Source: Bacteroides pyogenes DSM 20611 = JCM 6294 | GTDB lineage: Bacteria; Bacteroidota; Bacteroidia; Bacteroidales; Bacteroidaceae | NCBI RefSeq assembly: GCF_000428105.1 | Contig: NZ_ATZH01000008.1 | Coordinates: forward strand, 1 to 64,000 | Direction: 5' to 3' | DNA length: 64,000 nucleotides | Part shown: positions 53,536 to 61,402 of the stretch, one piece after another | How positions within the stretch are numbered: position 1 is the first letter of the stretch | How the letters are laid out: each line of letters starts with the position of its first letter | The notes under the pieces: generated by a model | The model's input: the letters and a program-made list of their open reading frames with translations, nothing else | The model's database searches: none | Told to the model about the DNA's origin: nothing | Position numbers and translations under genes: made by a program

Positions 53536-54171
53536 ATGAAGAAGTTATTCATGATAACGGCTACCCATGCATTAGCCATACCGGGTTTCGCACAGACAGG
53601 CTCGGAAGCATTATTGGGAGCATCGGACGGCATCTACAGTTATGTGCCGTTCATTCAAGGTCTTTGTTATGTCATTGCGGCACTTATAGCCATTGTCGGT
53701 GCAGCGTCCGTATATATGGCTATGCAGACCTCACCGCAACAGGTTTCAAAGCGAATTGTCACGAGTGTGGGCAGCTGCCTTTGTTTTGTCTGCATGGCTA
53801 TCTCCTTACCTCAGTTCTTTGGCTATGAGTCATATTCTGTGGGCAACGGCTCCGACATCGCTATGAACGGAGCAGGAGGCTCATCCAATGGCTTCCTTAC
53901 AACAGACAAGGGTGGCATTTCCCAAAGTGGCATCATCACAACCATTCCACCATTGTCTGACAAGGCGGGCAACTGGTTAACCTTCCCTCCAGGCTCGAAT
54001 ATGGACATCGCCAACAGTCTTATGGACATCTACAACCACATGGGTTCTGGTGTCACTGGCACTTATGGGCGTACACTTGACTATATCAACAATGAGTTCC
54101 GTCATGGAAATATCTCTCAGAGCACTTACGACCAAATGATTGCCATGGCAGGCAGCCTGCCGCAAAACTAA
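53536..54171 (+). CDS. TraE-family protein (DUF4134), copy 3, with C-terminal extension
   Basis: A 211-residue protein. Residues 1-105 are a TraE-like unit: signal-like N-terminus, then FIQGLCYVIAALIAIVGAASVYMAMQTSPQQVSKRIVTSVGSCLCFVCMAISLPQFFG with the same two helices and turn as copies 1 and 2. About 105 further residues form a Gly/Ser/Asn-rich region (SVGNGSDIAMNGAGGSSNGFLTTD) and a helical end. Located after the coupling protein, far from the other copies. It may be a pilin variant with an exposed domain. Confidence 0.8.
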   Translation: MKKLFMITATHALAIPGFAQTGSEALLGASDGIYSYVPFIQGLCYVIAALIAIVGAASVYMAMQTSPQQVSKRIVTSVGSCLCFVCMAISLPQFFGYESYSVGNGSDIAMNGAGGSSNGFLTTDKGGISQSGIITTIPPLSDKAGNWLTFPPGSNMDIANSLMDIYNHMGSGVTGTYGRTLDYINNEFRHGNISQSTYDQMIAMAGSLPQN

Positions 54172-54188
54172 GATACGTCAAACACATA

Positions 54189-54722
54189 ATGAGACTAAAG
54201 ATTATCAGTATTATCGCTCTGATTTCAATAAGTTTATTGGTCAATGCCCAACCACAGACACCTACCGAGCGAAACGAGGCAGCATCAAAAACGCTCTTTG
54301 AACTATCCCCCTTCGAGCGAGCGGTTTGCTGTATCAGGTTCTATGAAGGGCTACACCGCAAGAAAGATTATCCATATGTCGGATATGGACACAAACTACG
54401 CCCAGGAGAGAAATACTCCTCCAATATGACTGCAAGGGAAGCGGAAGACCTGCTGCGGAAAGACCTCAGAGAACTCTGTGCCATGTTCCGCTCATACGGT
54501 CAGGACTCTCTGCTTCTTGCTGCATTGGCTTACAACATCGGTCCTTATAAGGTCCTTGGCTGCAAGGGCAAATACCCAAAGAGTACGGTCTTGAAAAAGC
54601 TGGAAGCCGGTGACAGGAATATCAGAGATGACTATGTAAAGTATTGCCGATGGAGAGGAAAAAGAGTCCCCTCCATCGAGCGACGACGATATATTGAACT
54701 CATGCTGCTTTTCATCCCATGA
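54189..54722 (+). CDS. lysozyme-like muramidase of the tra operon
   Basis: A 177-residue protein with a signal peptide (IISIIALISISLLVNAQ) and a GH24-type phage-lysozyme fold: CIRFYEGLHRKKDYPYVGYGHKLRPGEKYSSNMTAREAEDLLRKDL...LAALAYNIGPYKVLG. The catalytic Glu is in FYEGL. It would open the peptidoglycan for the conjugation channel. It overlaps the next gene by 4 bp. Confidence 0.85.
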   Translation: MRLKIISIIALISISLLVNAQPQTPTERNEAASKTLFELSPFERAVCCIRFYEGLHRKKDYPYVGYGHKLRPGEKYSSNMTAREAEDLLRKDLRELCAMFRSYGQDSLLLAALAYNIGPYKVLGCKGKYPKSTVLKKLEAGDRNIRDDYVKYCRWRGKRVPSIERRRYIELMLLFIP

Positions 54723-55240
54723 CAGAAAATGAACCCATAAAAGCCGTATCAGGCGGCATCACTTTCCTATCCACTGGCAGATACTACGATGGTATCAACC
54801 AGTGGATAGCCCATAGTATAAAGGAGGGGGACACTGATGCCATTGACTATGCTGCAAGGAGAATGGCACCCCTCGTACCAGCCCATGTTGTCCTTGTTCC
54901 AATTCCCGGTCATCATGGAGTCGCAGACCAGACCCTACGTTTGGCACAAGCCCTCTCGTCTTATACTTGTCTCCCTTTCGTAGATGCCTTACGAGGCAGA
55001 GAGCATGAATCACAGTACGAGGCAAAGCAAAGAGGACATCTGCTCTCTGGTCGAGAAATGGGATTTCATCAGATAAGAGAACTGCCTGCTGGCCGCATTC
55101 CCTGCCTTATCGACAATGTGGTAGATACAGGAGCTACAGCGAAAGCAGCTGCCGAAGCATTGGGCAATGCCATGGTGTTATCATTCGCCATGAGTGATAA
55201 CCTTCTACAAAGAGAAAAGCATATAGGATTCAAACGCTAA
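54719..55240 (+). CDS. ComF-like phosphoribosyltransferase of the tra operon
   Basis: A 173-residue type I PRTase-fold protein. The PRPP-binding motif is CLIDNVVDTGATAKAAAEAL (about 125-144), with Asn in place of the usual second Asp (LIDN instead of LIDD). LRGREHESQYEAKQRGHLLSGREM resembles the ComF flexible loop. Its N-terminal zinc-finger part is missing. It overlaps the lysozyme gene by 4 bp (ATGA). Such genes recur in Bacteroidetes conjugation loci; their role is not established. Confidence 0.8.
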   Translation: MTENEPIKAVSGGITFLSTGRYYDGINQWIAHSIKEGDTDAIDYAARRMAPLVPAHVVLVPIPGHHGVADQTLRLAQALSSYTCLPFVDALRGREHESQYEAKQRGHLLSGREMGFHQIRELPAGRIPCLIDNVVDTGATAKAAAEALGNAMVLSFAMSDNLLQREKHIGFKR

Positions 55241-55251
55241 GACATTTCACG

Positions 55252-55473
55252 ATGCCAAGACCAAAGAAAAGAAGACAGCAAACGCTCCAACCAGCTATCG
55301 TCTATCAATGTAAGGACTGTGCCAACAGCTATGACTGGCATAGCAAAGCTCTGGATGGCCATCTTATCCTATGTCGTTGCAAGTATAAACAGCAAGGAGG
55401 TCGGTATTGCATCTTCCTGAAAGATCCACAGTGTGAGCACTTCATCAAGCGTTCTGCTGGGCAGGAGGGCTAA
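55252..55473 (+). CDS. small Cys-rich basic protein
   Basis: A 73-residue protein with a basic N-terminus (MPRPKKRRQQ) and Cys residues arranged CKDC-x20-CRC...C-x6-C, consistent with a zinc-binding fold. It begins 12 bp after the phosphoribosyltransferase gene and is the last gene of the tra operon. Its stop overlaps by 4 bp the stop of the converging 2H phosphoesterase gene. Function unknown. Confidence 0.7.
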   Translation: MPRPKKRRQQTLQPAIVYQCKDCANSYDWHSKALDGHLILCRCKYKQQGGRYCIFLKDPQCEHFIKRSAGQEG

Positions 55474-56357
55474 TACTCAAATATCCAAGACATATCATCG
55501 TATGGACACCACTTGCTAAACAGTGTCTCAATATAGAGAACCAACCCAAACTGATGCAAAGGCATCGACTTCGCGAACTTTAGCTTCTTACCTTTCAGCT
55601 TCACGATTACCTCCTGCGCTTGTTCTGCCCACATATCCATATTGATATGGTTGGTGCAGAACATCATTTCTCCATGCCAGAATTTCCCCTTGATGCCGTT
55701 CTCCCATTCTTTAGGACAAGATAGTTCACCATGGTAGTATTTGCATAGAGAAGCATATTCTTGCAATAAAGCAGGTTGTCTATGTACACCGCCCTCTTCT
55801 TGGACATTTGTCTTAGAAGATTTGCTGTTCCCTTTCAGAATGATTGTGTTGATGATAGACCCTCTAAAATACCTATATACAACTTCCCTAAGATAGACTG
55901 TATAGGGTTGAATCTTTACTTCATCAACCAGACGGCGAATATCATCTAATACTATACCTTCGCTCTTAATTCTTCCCAAAGTTACATGAAGATAAAAGTC
56001 CGAATATATTGCAGAACCTGTATTGATGATTTCCTCTCGGATTTTCTTGTTTAGCGATAGTAACTCTTCAGGGATATTGCTTGCAGCGAGATGAATGATG
56101 TGCATCCCCGAATGTGTAGTGAATACGCCAAACTTATCAAAAGTAATTTCTATCGGTGGAATATTAGCAAAGTATTTGCAAGTGATGTGTTTTATATCAT
56201 CAACACAATGTGTCTCGTCTATAAAGGCCATTGTTATATGATAATAACCAAGTTGCCAATGAATAGGCAGACCTTCTAATCGGTGTCTGAGTCTATCAAA
56301 ACAATCTGTCTGATAGGTAAACGGCACCTTGATTTCAATATAGCTTTTTATCTCCAT
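55470..56357 (-). CDS. 2H phosphoesterase (LigT/RNA-ligase-like) with extra C-terminal domain
   Basis: A 295-residue protein. The N-terminal ~190 residues have the 2H fold with both catalytic motifs: HIT at 40-42 (YYHITMAF) and HVT at 124-126 (FYLHVTLGR), about 84 residues apart as in the superfamily. The last ~105 residues (EYASLCKYYHGELSCPKEWENGIKGKFWHGEMMF...) are an additional domain that I do not recognise. Members hydrolyse 2',3'-cyclic phosphates or 2'-5' linkages; phage Acb1 of this superfamily destroys cyclic-oligonucleotide defence signals. The gene has its own -7 box (TATTTTTG, 56393-56386) and converges on the tra operon. Confidence 0.8.
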   Translation of the reverse strand: MEIKSYIEIKVPFTYQTDCFDRLRHRLEGLPIHWQLGYYHITMAFIDETHCVDDIKHITCKYFANIPPIEITFDKFGVFTTHSGMHIIHLAASNIPEELLSLNKKIREEIINTGSAIYSDFYLHVTLGRIKSEGIVLDDIRRLVDEVKIQPYTVYLREVVYRYFRGSIINTIILKGNSKSSKTNVQEEGGVHRQPALLQEYASLCKYYHGELSCPKEWENGIKGKFWHGEMMFCTNHINMDMWAEQAQEVIVKLKGKKLKFAKSMPLHQFGLVLYIETLFSKWCPYDDMSWIFEY

Positions 56358-56578
56358 GTACGATAAGCATAAAGTTTCCAGACTGCAAAAATACTATCAA
56401 TTTGTGAACTCTATCTGCACAGAAAAGGACTCGGTGTTTATTATTCTTTACCGTTATTCTGTGTCTTACGTCCACAAAATTACGTAAAATCATAGATAAA
56501 TTGATATAGAAATCAATTATTTTGCAGACAAAATGAATTTTTAGTACCTAAATCACTGGTTTTCTCAGCAAAATTATG

Positions 56579-56586
56579 TAATTTTG
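56579..56586 (+). promoter_or_regulatory. -7 box of the xre-WYL transcript
   Basis: TAATTTTG inside TGTAATTTTGCAAC, 27 bp before the ATG at 56614. This rules out the TTG at 56584 as start, because it would lie inside the box. The gap to the divergent 2H gene (56358-56613) is AT-rich and otherwise plain. Confidence 0.7.
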
Positions 56587-56613
56587 CAACGTATAAATAT
56601 AATTAGAGGTTAC

Positions 56614-56844
56614 ATGGAAACAAAGCCCTTAAACAGAATCAAGGTAGTCATGGCAGAGCGTATGGTCTCCAATAAAGAATTAAGTGAGATGTTGCACAAG
56701 GACACTGCAACAATATCAAGATGGGTAACAAACACCTCGCAGCCCAATCTGGAGAGCCTTATTGAGATAGCCAAGGCCTTAAAATGCGATATTGGCGAAT
56801 TGGTTAGAATGGATGATTCTACCATTCTAAAGAACCAGCCATAA
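56614..56844 (+). CDS. Xre/Cro-type HTH regulator
   Basis: A 76-residue protein that is almost entirely an HTH_3/Xre domain: RIKVVMAERMVSNKELSEMLHKDTATISRWVTNTSQPNLESLIEIAKALKCDIGELV. It lies 24 bp upstream of the WYL regulator gene and likely shares its transcript. Position upstream of a restriction-modification operon suggests a controller-protein role, as for C proteins. Confidence 0.85.
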   Translation: METKPLNRIKVVMAERMVSNKELSEMLHKDTATISRWVTNTSQPNLESLIEIAKALKCDIGELVRMDDSTILKNQP

Positions 56845-56868
56845 CTCTAAACACACAATTAGTTTTAT

Positions 56869-57903
56869 ATGCCGGTAAATAAGAATGCGCTATTGCGTTA
56901 TAGAATATTAGACAGATGTTTCAGTGACCGCCATCACTATTATGACATCGATGAGCTTCTTGACAAAGTCAATGAGGCTTTTCTTGATATATATGGAAAG
57001 ACTGTCAGCCTTCGTCAAATTCGGGCTGATATATCATACATGAAAGATAGAGTGTTTTATGATGCTCCTATCGAAGCTATTCCTTATGACGGAAAGAAAT
57101 GCTACTATCGTTATTCCGATCCAGACTTTTCCATTTTCAACAGTGATTTGAGTAACGAGGAAGTCGAAAAACTTCGTACTACCATAGAGATGCTCGGACG
57201 TTTCAGAGGCATCCCTGGTAACGCATGGCTGGAAGAAGTGATTTCAAATCTTGAATACAGATTTGGTGTTAAGGCGAACAAGGGTGACTATATCGCTTTT
57301 GACCAGAATGAGCAGTTACAGGGATTGGAACATCTAACCACTATCATTGATGCAACTGTCAATCACCAGCCCCTATTGATTGAGTATCGTAGCTACAAGG
57401 GAAACGAGAAAACAGTGACTATTCACCCTTACCATGTCAAGGAATTCAACAACCGTTGGTTTTTGTTTGGGTTGGAGCAGTCCACTCACGGTGACAGAAT
57501 AGCGAACCGCGCATTGGACAGAATAGTGAAGCTGTCACTCTCTGACTCAACATTCATCCCTAATACCACCATCAATTTCAAGACCTATTTTGACGATGTA
57601 ATAGGCGTGACTGTCCCAGAGAATACGAAAGTTGAGCACATCGTGCTGAAATTTGAGAAAGGAAGATTTCCCTATGTCGTTTCGAAACCTATCCATCAGA
57701 GCCAAAAAGTCCTTTCTGAGGAAGAATGTATTTTGCAGATTGATGTTCGTCCTAACAATGAACTTACATCCAGAATCTTTTCATTCTTTCCAGATGTTGA
57801 AGTGCTTGAACCAGCATGGTACAGGAATGAAATCAAAGAAAAAATCATATTCAACATGCAAAAATACATGTCTGTGAAGTTAGATTGCACAGAAGGGCTG
57901 TAA
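56869..57903 (+). CDS. WYL-domain transcriptional regulator
   Basis: A 344-residue protein: N-terminal HTH (about 10-65, KTVSLRQIRADISYMKD), WYL domain (about 150-235; QPLLIEYRSYKGNEKTVTIHPYHVKEFNNRWFLFGLEQ) and a C-terminal WCX-like part (VEHIVLKFEKGRFPYVVSKPIHQSQKV). WYL regulators of this layout (BrxR/CapW type) often sit at the front of phage-defence loci and repress them. Its stop codon overlaps the -7 box in front of hsdM. Confidence 0.87.
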   Translation: MPVNKNALLRYRILDRCFSDRHHYYDIDELLDKVNEAFLDIYGKTVSLRQIRADISYMKDRVFYDAPIEAIPYDGKKCYYRYSDPDFSIFNSDLSNEEVEKLRTTIEMLGRFRGIPGNAWLEEVISNLEYRFGVKANKGDYIAFDQNEQLQGLEHLTTIIDATVNHQPLLIEYRSYKGNEKTVTIHPYHVKEFNNRWFLFGLEQSTHGDRIANRALDRIVKLSLSDSTFIPNTTINFKTYFDDVIGVTVPENTKVEHIVLKFEKGRFPYVVSKPIHQSQKVLSEEECILQIDVRPNNELTSRIFSFFPDVEVLEPAWYRNEIKEKIIFNMQKYMSVKLDCTEGL

Positions 57904-57908
57904 TTTTG
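57901..57908 (+). promoter_or_regulatory. -7 box in front of hsdM
   Basis: TAATTTTG overlaps the TAA stop of the WYL gene and is 28 bp before the hsdM ATG. The extended sequence CTGTAATTTTGCACC resembles the box before the xre gene. No clear -33 element. It gives the RM operon a start separable from the regulators. Confidence 0.55.
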
Positions 57909-57936
57909 CACCAAAACAATTATGAACAAGTGAAAT

Positions 57937-60516
57937 ATGAATAAGCAACAGTTAGCAAACAAGATATGGGCATCGGCGAACAAGATGCGCTCGAAGATTG
58001 ATGCCAACGAATATAAAGACTATATTCTTGGTCTCATCTTCTACAAGTTCCTGTCAGACAATGAGGTGAACTATATCCTGAAGGACATGAAGGGGGCATC
58101 GGATGATGATAAACAAGCTGCCTTGGAGAGCCTTGTGGAGAACTACGAGGATGAGGATTCAAAGGTCATCATCGACTATTGCAAGAACAACATCGGCTAT
58201 TTCATTGAATACAAAAACCTATTCTCCACTTGGCTGTTGCCCGACAGCAGCTTTACCGTGGCCGACCTCTCTGTGGCCCTCAACTCTTTCGACCGACTGG
58301 TCAGCTCAAACTATAAGGCTGTATATGACGGTATCTTCAAAACCTTGCAGGCTGGTCTTAGCAAACTTGGAGAGAACCCTGCCAGCCAGACACGCGCACT
58401 GAAAGACCTCATCAAGCTCATCAAGGACATACCCACCGACGGTTCGCAAGACTATGATGTGCTGGGCTATGTCTATGAATATCTCATCGGCAACTTCGCA
58501 GCCAATGCAGGAAAGAAAGCGGGTGAGTTCTATACGCCCCATGAGGTGGCCATCCTCATGTCGGAGATTGTGGCGGAGCACCACAAGGAGAAGCGGCAGA
58601 TAGAAATCTATGATCCGACCTCCGGTTCTGGTTCACTGCTTATAACCATAGGTAAGTCGGTAGGACGACACATAGCCGACAAGAACCGTGTGAAATACTA
58701 TGCCCAGGAGTTGAAGGAGAATACCTACAACCTCACTCGTATGAACTTGGTGATGCGTGGCATACAGCCCAGCAACATCAACACACGTTGTGCTGACTCG
58801 CTCGACGAGGACTGGCCAGTGCAGAAAATGGGCAGCGAGACAGGTCAGCCGCTTTATGTGGATGCCGTGGTCAGCAACCCTCCCTACTCGCAGCAATGGG
58901 ATCCGAGAGACCGTGAGAACGACGCCCGTTTCAAAGACTATGGCGTGGCTCCCAAGTCGAAGGCAGACTATGCCTTCCTGCTCCATGAGCTTCATCACCT
59001 GAAACCCGATGGCATTCTGACCATCGTATTGCCTCACGGCGTGCTGTTCCGTGGAGGCGAGGAGGAGCAAATCCGCACCAACCTCATAGAGAAAAACAAT
59101 ATCGATGCCATCATCGGTCTTCCAGCCAACATCTTCTTCGGCACAGGCATTCCTACGCTCATCATGGTGTTGAAGCAACATCGTGAGCAGGACGATGTGC
59201 TCATCATCGATGCCAGCAAGGGATTCGTGAAAGACGGCAAGCAGAACCGTCTTCGTGCCTGCGACATCAAGAAGATTGCCGACACCGTGCGCGACCGTAA
59301 GGACATCACGGGCTTCTCCAAGAAGGTGAGTCGTGAAGAGATACGCAGCAATGGCTATAACCTCAACATCCCTCGCTATGTGGATTCGAGCGAGGCGGCA
59401 GAACATTACGACATCTACGCCACCATGTTTGGAGGCATTCCCAACACAGAAATTGACGCCCTGCAGAAGTATTGGGACGCTTTTCCTTCGCTCCGCAGCG
59501 ACCTCTTCAAGCCTCATGCCGACAAGCCTTATGCCGACCTGAAGGTGGAGGATGTGAAGACGGCCATTGAGCAGAATACGGATGTGGAGCGGTTCACCAT
59601 GCAATTCTCCGAAGCGTTCCATGGCTTTGCAGACCGCCTGCATCGTGTGCTCATTGACAACGTGATGCAGGTGCATGAGCTACAGGCACAGGACGAGATA
59701 GCCACCGACATCTTCCATCGTCTGGCCGACATCCCGCTCGTTGACAAGTATGCCGCCTATCAGGCCTTGGCCGACCAGTGGCAGGCTATCATCAGCGACA
59801 TAGAGACCATTCAGGAAGAAGGCATGGATGCCGTCCGCACGGTGGAGACCGCCTACAAGTTGGTGAAGAAGAACGACGAGGACGTGGAAGTGCCCGACGG
59901 ACTGAAGGGGCGCATCATTCCATTTGAACTGGTGCAGCAGGTGAAGTTCCAGACTGATTTGGATGCCATCGCTGCCCTGCAGTCGAGGGTGGAAGCCATC
60001 GACAGTGAGGTGGAAGAGGTGCGCGACAGCTTCACCGAAGAGGAACTGGAAGTCTATTGTGACAGCGAGAAGGAGAATGCGCTCGACAAGAAGAAGATAA
60101 CGGCCGATGCCAAGCCCAAAGCGGATGTGGAAGCAGAGACCAAGGCGAAGCTCAAGCAGATGGTGGCACTGTGGGACGAGCAGACGAAAACCAACAAACA
60201 AATCAAGGCCGACAGACTTGCCTTGAAGGAGAAGACCATCCAAGCCATTGAGCACCTCACCGATGAGGAGATTGCCGATTTCCTGCACCGGAAGTGGATA
60301 GTGCCCGTATGCCAGGGCATCAACGGTTCGCTCACGGCTGTGCTCTCTGCCCTCGAAACCGCTGCCCTTGCCCTCAGCCAGAAATATGCCGTCAGCTATC
60401 AGCAGATTGACGACGAGGTTGCTCAAGCTAACGAAGAGTTCTCCCAATTGGTGAGCCAGCTCACGGGCGACGCATTTGCCATAAAGGGACTGGAAGCGTT
60501 AATCAAACAACAGTGA
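57937..60516 (+). CDS. hsdM: type I restriction-modification methyltransferase subunit, long form
   Basis: An 859-residue HsdM. The HsdM N-terminal domain (KIWASANKMRSKIDANEYKDYILGLIFYKFLSDNEV) is followed by the N6-adenine MTase core: motif I YDPTSGSGSL (Asp226) and motif IV NPPY at 314-317. From about residue 530 a ~330-residue extension follows, helical and charged, with coiled-coil stretches (VEAIDSEVEEVRDSFTEEELEVY, AETKAKLKQMVALWDEQTKTNKQIKADRLALKEK). Classical HsdM is about 500-530 residues, so the extension is notable. First gene of hsdM-fic-hsdS-rhuM-hsdR. Confidence 0.93.
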   Translation: MNKQQLANKIWASANKMRSKIDANEYKDYILGLIFYKFLSDNEVNYILKDMKGASDDDKQAALESLVENYEDEDSKVIIDYCKNNIGYFIEYKNLFSTWLLPDSSFTVADLSVALNSFDRLVSSNYKAVYDGIFKTLQAGLSKLGENPASQTRALKDLIKLIKDIPTDGSQDYDVLGYVYEYLIGNFAANAGKKAGEFYTPHEVAILMSEIVAEHHKEKRQIEIYDPTSGSGSLLITIGKSVGRHIADKNRVKYYAQELKENTYNLTRMNLVMRGIQPSNINTRCADSLDEDWPVQKMGSETGQPLYVDAVVSNPPYSQQWDPRDRENDARFKDYGVAPKSKADYAFLLHELHHLKPDGILTIVLPHGVLFRGGEEEQIRTNLIEKNNIDAIIGLPANIFFGTGIPTLIMVLKQHREQDDVLIIDASKGFVKDGKQNRLRACDIKKIADTVRDRKDITGFSKKVSREEIRSNGYNLNIPRYVDSSEAAEHYDIYATMFGGIPNTEIDALQKYWDAFPSLRSDLFKPHADKPYADLKVEDVKTAIEQNTDVERFTMQFSEAFHGFADRLHRVLIDNVMQVHELQAQDEIATDIFHRLADIPLVDKYAAYQALADQWQAIISDIETIQEEGMDAVRTVETAYKLVKKNDEDVEVPDGLKGRIIPFELVQQVKFQTDLDAIAALQSRVEAIDSEVEEVRDSFTEEELEVYCDSEKENALDKKKITADAKPKADVEAETKAKLKQMVALWDEQTKTNKQIKADRLALKEKTIQAIEHLTDEEIADFLHRKWIVPVCQGINGSLTAVLSALETAALALSQKYAVSYQQIDDEVAQANEEFSQLVSQLTGDAFAIKGLEALIKQQ

Positions 60517-60523
60517 CAAGCAA

Positions 60524-61399
60524 ATGAACAAGGTATCTATTAGGTTTTATAACGACCGGGAAGTGCGTGCTATATGGGACGAAGAGAAAGGTCAATGGTA
60601 CTTCTCCGTGCTTGATGTAATCGGTGCCATCAACGAACAAGACGACTATACCAAGACACGCAATTACTGGAAGTATCTGAAGACAAAGCTCAAGAAGGAC
60701 GGGAATGAACTGGTTAGTGTCACTCACCAGTTGAAACTGTTGGCACCAGATGGCAAGTTGCGTCTCACCGACACGCTTGATGCACAGGGGGTGTCCAGTC
60801 TTGCAAAGTCTATGCCCAACCAGAAGGCGACAGCATTTCTTGATTGGCTTACATATAGCGACAACACCATCGACGGACAGAGTAGGAAGAAGGCTTACAC
60901 CCTGTTTGAGAGCAAACTGATAGACTCTATTCCAGAGGGGACAGTGAAAGGTTTGCAACAAATACATAACTATCTCTTCGGAGGACTGTATGACTTTGCC
61001 GGACAGATACGCACAAAGACCATCTCGAAGGGTGGCTTTACATTCTGCCTTGCCCAATACCTACCCCAACAGTTGGAACTGATTGAGCGTATGCCAGAGA
61101 ATAGCCTCGATGAGGTGTTCGATAAATATGTGGAGATGAATGTAGCGCATCCTTTCATGGAGGGCAATGGTCGCAGCACACGTATTTGGCTCGACCTGAT
61201 GCTAAAAACACGCCATCAATGTTGCATCGACTGGAGCAAGATAGGTAAGTATGATTATTTGGAGGCAATGAGACAGAGTGTGGCAGATGCCTCACGCATC
61301 AAGCAACTGCTCCATCAGGCGGTAACCAACGACACTGGTAGTCGCGAGATGTTCATGAAGGGTATTGATTATTCATATTATTATGAGCAGGAGGATTGA
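60524..61399 (+). CDS. Bro-N/Fic fusion protein inside the type I RM operon
   Basis: A 291-residue two-domain protein. Residues about 1-108 resemble the Bro-N antirepressor domain of phages (VRAIWDEEKGQWYFSVLDVIGAINEQDDYTKTRNYWKYLKTKL...RLTDTLDAQGV). Residues about 125-280 are a Fic domain with an intact HPFMEGNGRSTR motif at 209-220, where the catalytic His is 209. Fic enzymes usually transfer AMP to hydroxyl side chains. No clear inhibitory (S/T)xxxE(G/N) helix was seen. It starts 7 bp after hsdM and ends 3 bp before hsdS, so it is an operon member and not an insertion. Confidence 0.85.
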   Translation: MNKVSIRFYNDREVRAIWDEEKGQWYFSVLDVIGAINEQDDYTKTRNYWKYLKTKLKKDGNELVSVTHQLKLLAPDGKLRLTDTLDAQGVSSLAKSMPNQKATAFLDWLTYSDNTIDGQSRKKAYTLFESKLIDSIPEGTVKGLQQIHNYLFGGLYDFAGQIRTKTISKGGFTFCLAQYLPQQLELIERMPENSLDEVFDKYVEMNVAHPFMEGNGRSTRIWLDLMLKTRHQCCIDWSKIGKYDYLEAMRQSVADASRIKQLLHQAVTNDTGSREMFMKGIDYSYYYEQED

Positions 61400-61402
61400 A
61401 CA

